64,000 nucleotides of DNA from Asaia astilbis JCM 15831. GTDB lineage: Bacteria > Pseudomonadota > Alphaproteobacteria > Acetobacterales > Acetobacteraceae. Under the pieces are notes generated by a model. The model saw only the letters and a program-made list of their open reading frames with translations. It had not been told where the DNA came from and did not search any database. The stretch covers positions 1 to 64,000 of the forward strand of contig NZ_BAJT01000005.1 of NCBI RefSeq assembly GCF_000613845.1. The letters run 5' to 3'. This document shows, one piece after another, positions 62,992-64,000 of this stretch. Made by a program: the position numbers and the translations under genes. Each line of letters begins with the position of its first letter. The stretch's first letter is position 1.

Positions 62992-63126
62992 ATGAAGCGT
63001 ACTTATCAACCGTCCAAGCTCGTCCGCAAGCGTCGCCATGGCTTCCGCGCTCGTATGGAAACCGTCGGTGGCCGTCGCGTCATCAACAACCGTCGCGCCA
63101 AGGGCCGTAAGAAGCTTTCGGCCTAA
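62992..63126 (+). CDS. rpmH: 50S ribosomal protein L34
   Basis: The 44-residue ribosomal protein is complete: [20 protein letters not shown] at the start and [11 protein letters not shown] at the end, almost entirely basic. It leads the conserved rpmH-rnpA-yidD-yidC operon. This is the smallest housekeeping gene here, and its identity is certain from sequence. Confidence 0.98.
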
Positions 63127-63133
63127 ATCCGAC

Positions 63134-63475
63134 TTGGCGAGCCAGCCTCAGAAGCTCCGGAAAAGGCCCGAATTTCTTCGGGTCGCCAGCCGCGGGCGTA
63201 AGGTTGCGACATCCGGTCTGGTTCTTCAGGTTCTGAAGACAGACGAGGAAGCGCCGGCTCGCGTTGGATTTACGGTGACTAAAAAAGTCGGGAACGCCGT
63301 TGTGCGTAACCGAACCCGGCGCCGCCTCAGGGCGGCGTTGCAGCGTGTAGCGCGTGACACAGAGCTTGCGTCGGTGGATCTTGTGTTGATCGGTCGCGAT
63401 TCGACCCGAAGACGTCCCTTCGGCAAGCTGATTGCCGATCTCGAGCACGCCCTCAAAAAGGGTCAGGCCCTTTGA
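63134..63475 (+). CDS. rnpA: Ribonuclease P protein component (TTG start)
   Basis: A 113-residue basic protein that helps RNase P RNA bind pre-tRNA. It opens [20 protein letters not shown]; the RNA-binding signature is [20 protein letters not shown]; and [15 protein letters not shown] follows. The TTG at 63134, seven bases past rpmH, gives the usual length. Longer in-frame starts at 63038 and later would overlap rpmH. The stop overlaps the yidD TTG. Confidence 0.9.
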   Translation: MASQPQKLRKRPEFLRVASRGRKVATSGLVLQVLKTDEEAPARVGFTVTKKVGNAVVRNRTRRRLRAALQRVARDTELASVDLVLIGRDSTRRRPFGKLIADLEHALKKGQAL

Positions 63476-63705
63476 TCAGCTTCGGCAGGAAAATACTTCT
63501 TGCCTGTCTGCTGTCTCTGCTGCGTTTCTATCGCAGCTTCATAAGCCCTCAACTTGGTACCAATTGTCGTTTTCACCCCTCCTGCAGTGTTTATGCTCAG
63601 GAAGCGCTGAGACGTCATGGCATTGTCCATGGCTTGTGGCTGACGCTCAAGCGCCTGGCGCGCTGCCACCCCTATTGCAGCGGTGGGGTCGATCCGGTGC
63701 CCTGA
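63472..63705 (+). CDS. yidD: Membrane protein insertion efficiency factor YidD
   Basis: A 77-residue amphipathic inner-membrane-associated protein with the family signature [24 protein letters not shown] and [10 protein letters not shown], and the Cys-Pro-rich end [20 protein letters not shown] start overlapping the rnpA stop (TTGA). It supports YidC-dependent insertion and precedes yidC, as usual. Confidence 0.94.
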   Translation: MISFGRKILLACLLSLLRFYRSFISPQLGTNCRFHPSCSVYAQEALRRHGIVHGLWLTLKRLARCHPYCSGGVDPVP

Positions 63706-63714
63706 GGGCCAAAA

Positions 63715-63762
63715 TGACCGAATTACGCTCTCCCCTATTGTTTTGTGGCCGAAATTCGGTCA
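63715..63762. repeat. Inverted repeat between yidD and yidC
   Basis: TGACCGAATT at 63715-63724 and AATTCGGTCA at 63753-63762 are exact reverse complements 28 bases apart; flanking GGCCAAAA and TTTTGTGGCC can extend the pairing inside. There is no T-run after it. It could be an attenuator or processing site that sets yidC expression. Confidence 0.6.
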
Positions 63763-63845
63763 CTTGAACCGCAACGTGTCTGGTTCAGGGTCAGGGGCGT
63801 TCCGCTATTCGTTTCACCCTCATTGGAAAGACCGGTAATCGACTG

Positions 63846-64000
63846 ATGGATATCAAGCGCATCATCGTGGCAACCAGTCTCTCGGCCGCGATTGTGGTCG
63901 GCTTCGATTATTTCGTGCCTCAGCACGCAAAGAAAGACGTTGAGACCCAGACGACCCAGCAAGCCAAGGGCCAGGCGCCCACAAATGGCGGCAAGGTCTC
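63846..64000 (+). CDS. yidC: Membrane protein insertase YidC, N-terminal fragment (cut by window edge)
   Basis: The first 51 residues of YidC: MDIKRIIVATSLSAAIVVGF gives the first membrane helix, followed by a polar, Gln/Lys-rich start of the periplasmic region (TQTTQQAKGQ). The catalytic core lies beyond position 64000. Identity rests on this N terminus together with the rpmH-rnpA-yidD order. The 140-base gap after yidD carries the inverted repeat at 63715-63762. Confidence 0.9.
   Translation, partial: MDIKRIIVATSLSAAIVVGFDYFVPQHAKKDVETQTTQQAKGQAPTNGGKV

Noticed and set aside
1..64000. tRNA, rRNA, CRISPR arrays, insertion sequences or prophage genes
   Set aside because: No T-loop-like GGTTCGAATCC words with cloverleaf pairing, no regularly spaced direct repeats, and no transposase or phage gene were found; the single tyrosine recombinase fits the chromosomal XerD.

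Overview
The window is a chromosomal segment of an alphaproteobacterium, most likely an acetic acid bacterium (Acetobacteraceae, in the Gluconobacter/Asaia/Kozakia/Acetobacter neighbourhood). The reasons are the pentose-phosphate cluster with a fused transaldolase/glucose-6-phosphate isomerase, the short decarboxylating Gnd, a CtrA-type regulator, LpxI in place of LpxH, RpoZ followed by a bifunctional Rsh, and moderately high GC. Placement below the family is inference.

Layout. 1-1.5 kb: a truncated ctrA-like regulator divergent from a FliJ-like coiled-coil gene, then weakly supported ORFs. 1.6-5.4 kb: a minus-strand group (secreted protein, M29 aminopeptidase, coiled-coil protein, hisC, ankyrin protein). 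6.2-17 kb: tkt, tal-pgi, gnd, zwf, a HAD phosphatase, pgl, rpiA and gntK, giving a complete oxidative plus non-oxidative pentose-phosphate route with gluconate entry. 17-24 kb: DUF4349 lipoprotein, MFS carrier, VOC protein, trmJ, cysS, MATE exporter, LysM/BON protein. 24.6-33.7 kb: rpsD, prfC, ompA-like porin, a fused aroK-aroB, xerD-like recombinase, accA, CinA-like protein. 33.7-43.8 kb: SMP-30 lactonase, GNAT-Nudix fusion, Rieske oxygenase, TonB-dependent receptor, DUF815 ATPase, yajC, sodB, a hydroxyacid dehydrogenase, a UDG-like protein and a NYN nuclease. 44.1-62.2 kb: a long plus-strand housekeeping block, rpoZ-rsh-acpS-lepB-rnc-era-pyrH-frr-uppS-cdsA-dxr-rseP-bamA-skp-lpxD-fabZ-lpxA-lpxI. 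It joins translation, isoprenoid/phospholipid and lipid A synthesis with outer-membrane assembly. 62.2-64 kb: gloA, a stand-alone histidine-kinase dimerisation-domain mini-protein, then rpmH-rnpA-yidD-yidC (cut by the edge).

Reading caution. At least thirteen reading-frame breaks fall inside genes that are otherwise intact, many of them essential (era, pyrH, uppS, rseP, lpxD, lpxA, rpiA, aroKB, tal-pgi). Nearly all are repaired by restoring one base (two in era) in a short homopolymer. I treat these as sequencing or assembly errors and give full gene spans across them.

Most interesting items: the CtrA-like receiver carries Glu at position 51, where CtrA has the phospho-accepting Asp (the classical phosphomimetic substitution), and has lost one Mg-binding acid. 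A 70-residue protein consists of little more than an H-box dimerisation helix pair. A UDG-superfamily-like protein without recognisable catalytic motifs follows the NYN nuclease. No tRNA, rRNA, CRISPR array, prophage or insertion sequence was recognised.
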